Shown: piece after piece, positions 62,949 through 64,000 of the stretch
Layout: each line of letters opens with the position of its first letter
Numbering within the stretch: position 1 is the stretch's first letter
NCBI GenBank assembly: GCA_015499995.1
Contig: JADNRV010000001.1
Location: 930,001-994,000, forward strand
Origin: Flammula alnicola
Lineage: Eukaryota; Basidiomycota; Agaricomycetes; Agaricales; Strophariaceae
Length of the DNA stretch: 64,000 nucleotides
Direction: 5' to 3'
Position numbers and translations under genes: made by a program
The notes under the pieces: model-generated
The model's input: only the letters and a program-made list of their open reading frames with translations
Told to the model about the DNA's origin: nothing
Database searches by the model: none

Positions 62949-63394
62949 GGAAGTATTGTACCTGGTCCCTCTCTACTTGATGCAATACACAATCTCAGCC
63001 GCGTTTCTAGATTTACCAGATGTTATTTTCAAGCTCTTGCTCGCCCGACTTAGGGATTTGACCTCCTTTTTAGTATTTGATGTGTAACAGCGTGTCAGTT
63101 TCATTTGTGTACTGGACCTGAAGGAAGAAAGTGCAGGGTATTACTCCACTTACATTTTTACAGAATGACTTCTGGTTGGATTTAAAGCACCACGACAAAG
63201 ATTACACCCGAGATAACCAGCTGTTGAGGGGTTAGAACTCGATGCGACCTGCACGAATGGAAGCCTGTCCGATAGTCGATCAGAGCCTAGTAGCTCTTCC
63301 GTTCCTTCTGTCCAATACCCAAAATTTTGTTGGAAGCAACGATATGTGTAAGTCCCTCTCAAATAGCGTTCCATCCGGCAAGAAAATTATTGCT

Positions 63395-63848
63395 ATGTCC
63401 GAGTCCTCGGTTTCTGTCGGTCAGTCTTACTCACTCACCCCATCACAGTCTGTCTTTCATCGCTGACCTCTTACCGACCCGAGGACTGAACGTTACTACC
63501 TTTGAAGAAGGAATCACGCATTTCGAAGAACTTATTCGTTATCCAGGATTCAGACATTCAGACTCTGTCGATGGTTCAAATGCAAGCTCTCACCTCACAG
63601 GCTTGGCGTCTAGTTGTCTGCCATTGCCGTCGCCAGCTTTCTCCCGATTCCAGTCCCTGCGCCACATTGCACAAATGCTGATGTACTACGTCCGTAAGCA
63701 ATGACCCAAAGCAACCGTTCCTGGGTCTCTATTGATTGACGGGAAATTGGGGCGAGCCTAAATTGTGCTTAACGTTTCTTTGACAGGCCCTTCAAGATAT
63801 AATGGCGTAACCACCATGCCAAAGCTAATTGGGCTTCTCCGGCAATAA
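63395..63848 (+). CDS. Possible small hypothetical protein at the right edge
   Basis: A three-exon model gives about 95 residues. Exon 1 is MSESSVSV, spliced at G/GTCAGT to an acceptor CGAG just before 63482. The main exon reads GLNVTTFEEGITHFEELIRY and later FSRFQSLRHIAQMLMYYV. A GTAAGC donor at 63699 joins PSRYNGVTTMPKLIGLLRQ, followed by a stop. All junctions keep frame and the exons use GT-AG. No family is recognised. An upstream start in a different frame (63242) cannot be excluded. The reading frame may be chance. Confidence 0.35.
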
Positions 63849-63938
63849 AGCTTGAAGATGTAATGGTATGTAGTCTAAAATCCTGGGAGTAGAGATCCTG
63901 ATCGGAATGGCGAAATATTTAGCCACTTAAATAAAGCT

Positions 63939-63973
63939 GAGGGGTTGAGGTACTTGCGATCCCCCAACCCCTC
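63939..63973. repeat. 9-bp inverted repeat
   Basis: GAGGGGTTG (63939-63947) and CAACCCCTC (63965-63973) can pair around a 17-nt loop. It lies in gene-free sequence near the window end. It is short and may be without function. Confidence 0.5.
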
Positions 63974-64000
63974 TTCTCCTCTAGAGATCGTCTACCTTGT

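Overview
This window looks like a gene-dense nuclear segment of a basidiomycete fungus, probably an Agaricomycete. Genes are split by many short (about 50-60 nt) GT-AG introns, intergenic gaps are small, and the conserved genes read as clear fungal orthologues: Nhp2, Elg1, TFIIF-alpha, Nak1/Kic1-type kinase, HIS6, Ost1, Rpc1, CLASP/Stu1, Arp4 and Erb1. A GPI-type chitin deacetylase and a membrane-anchored aspartic protease fit a wall-bearing mushroom-forming lineage. The species cannot be named from the sequence alone. Identifications were made by eye from motifs and remembered family patterns; no database search was run.

Layout. 1-311 holds the 5' part of NHP2 (minus). 427-7152 is the most unusual region: six head-to-tail copies of a 1121-bp unit with no convincing gene, apparently identical, followed to about 8233 by a single strongly diverged relative. 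From 8331 onward the DNA is ordinary, compact gene space. In order: a JMJD7-like JmjC hydroxylase (-), ELG1/ATAD5 (+), a bHLH regulator (+), TFIIF-alpha (+), a small uncertain gene (+), chitin deacetylase (+), a GCK-III kinase (-), RPL35 (-), HIS6 (+), an ADHFE1-type transhydrogenase (-), an aspartic protease (+), a PPR protein (-), a secreted unknown (+), OST1 (-), mitochondrial uL22 (-), KGD4 (+), proteasome alpha-1 (-), RPC1 (+), CLASP/STU1 (-), an Rdx protein (-), MIX23 (+), GILT (+), YOS1 (-), TRS20 (+), a Gln-rich unknown (+), ARP4 (-), ERB1 (+), and a possible small gene at the right edge (+).

The genes do not form one pathway. Themes recur by chance: ribosome making (NHP2, RPL35, ERB1, RPC1 for 5S/tRNA), secretory traffic (OST1, YOS1, TRS20) and mitochondria (KGD4, uL22m, MIX23, PPR, ADHFE1). 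Several neighbours share short divergent promoters, and ACGCGT (MCB-like) motifs cluster in some of them, including the one upstream of the replication factor ELG1.

The points most worth a second look are the six-copy array and its decayed relative, an 8-nt exon that supplies the second cysteine of the Rdx CxxC motif, a GC-AG intron in HIS6, an apparent one-base deficit in a C run of ERB1, and a splice junction in the JmjC gene that no GT-AG intron explains.
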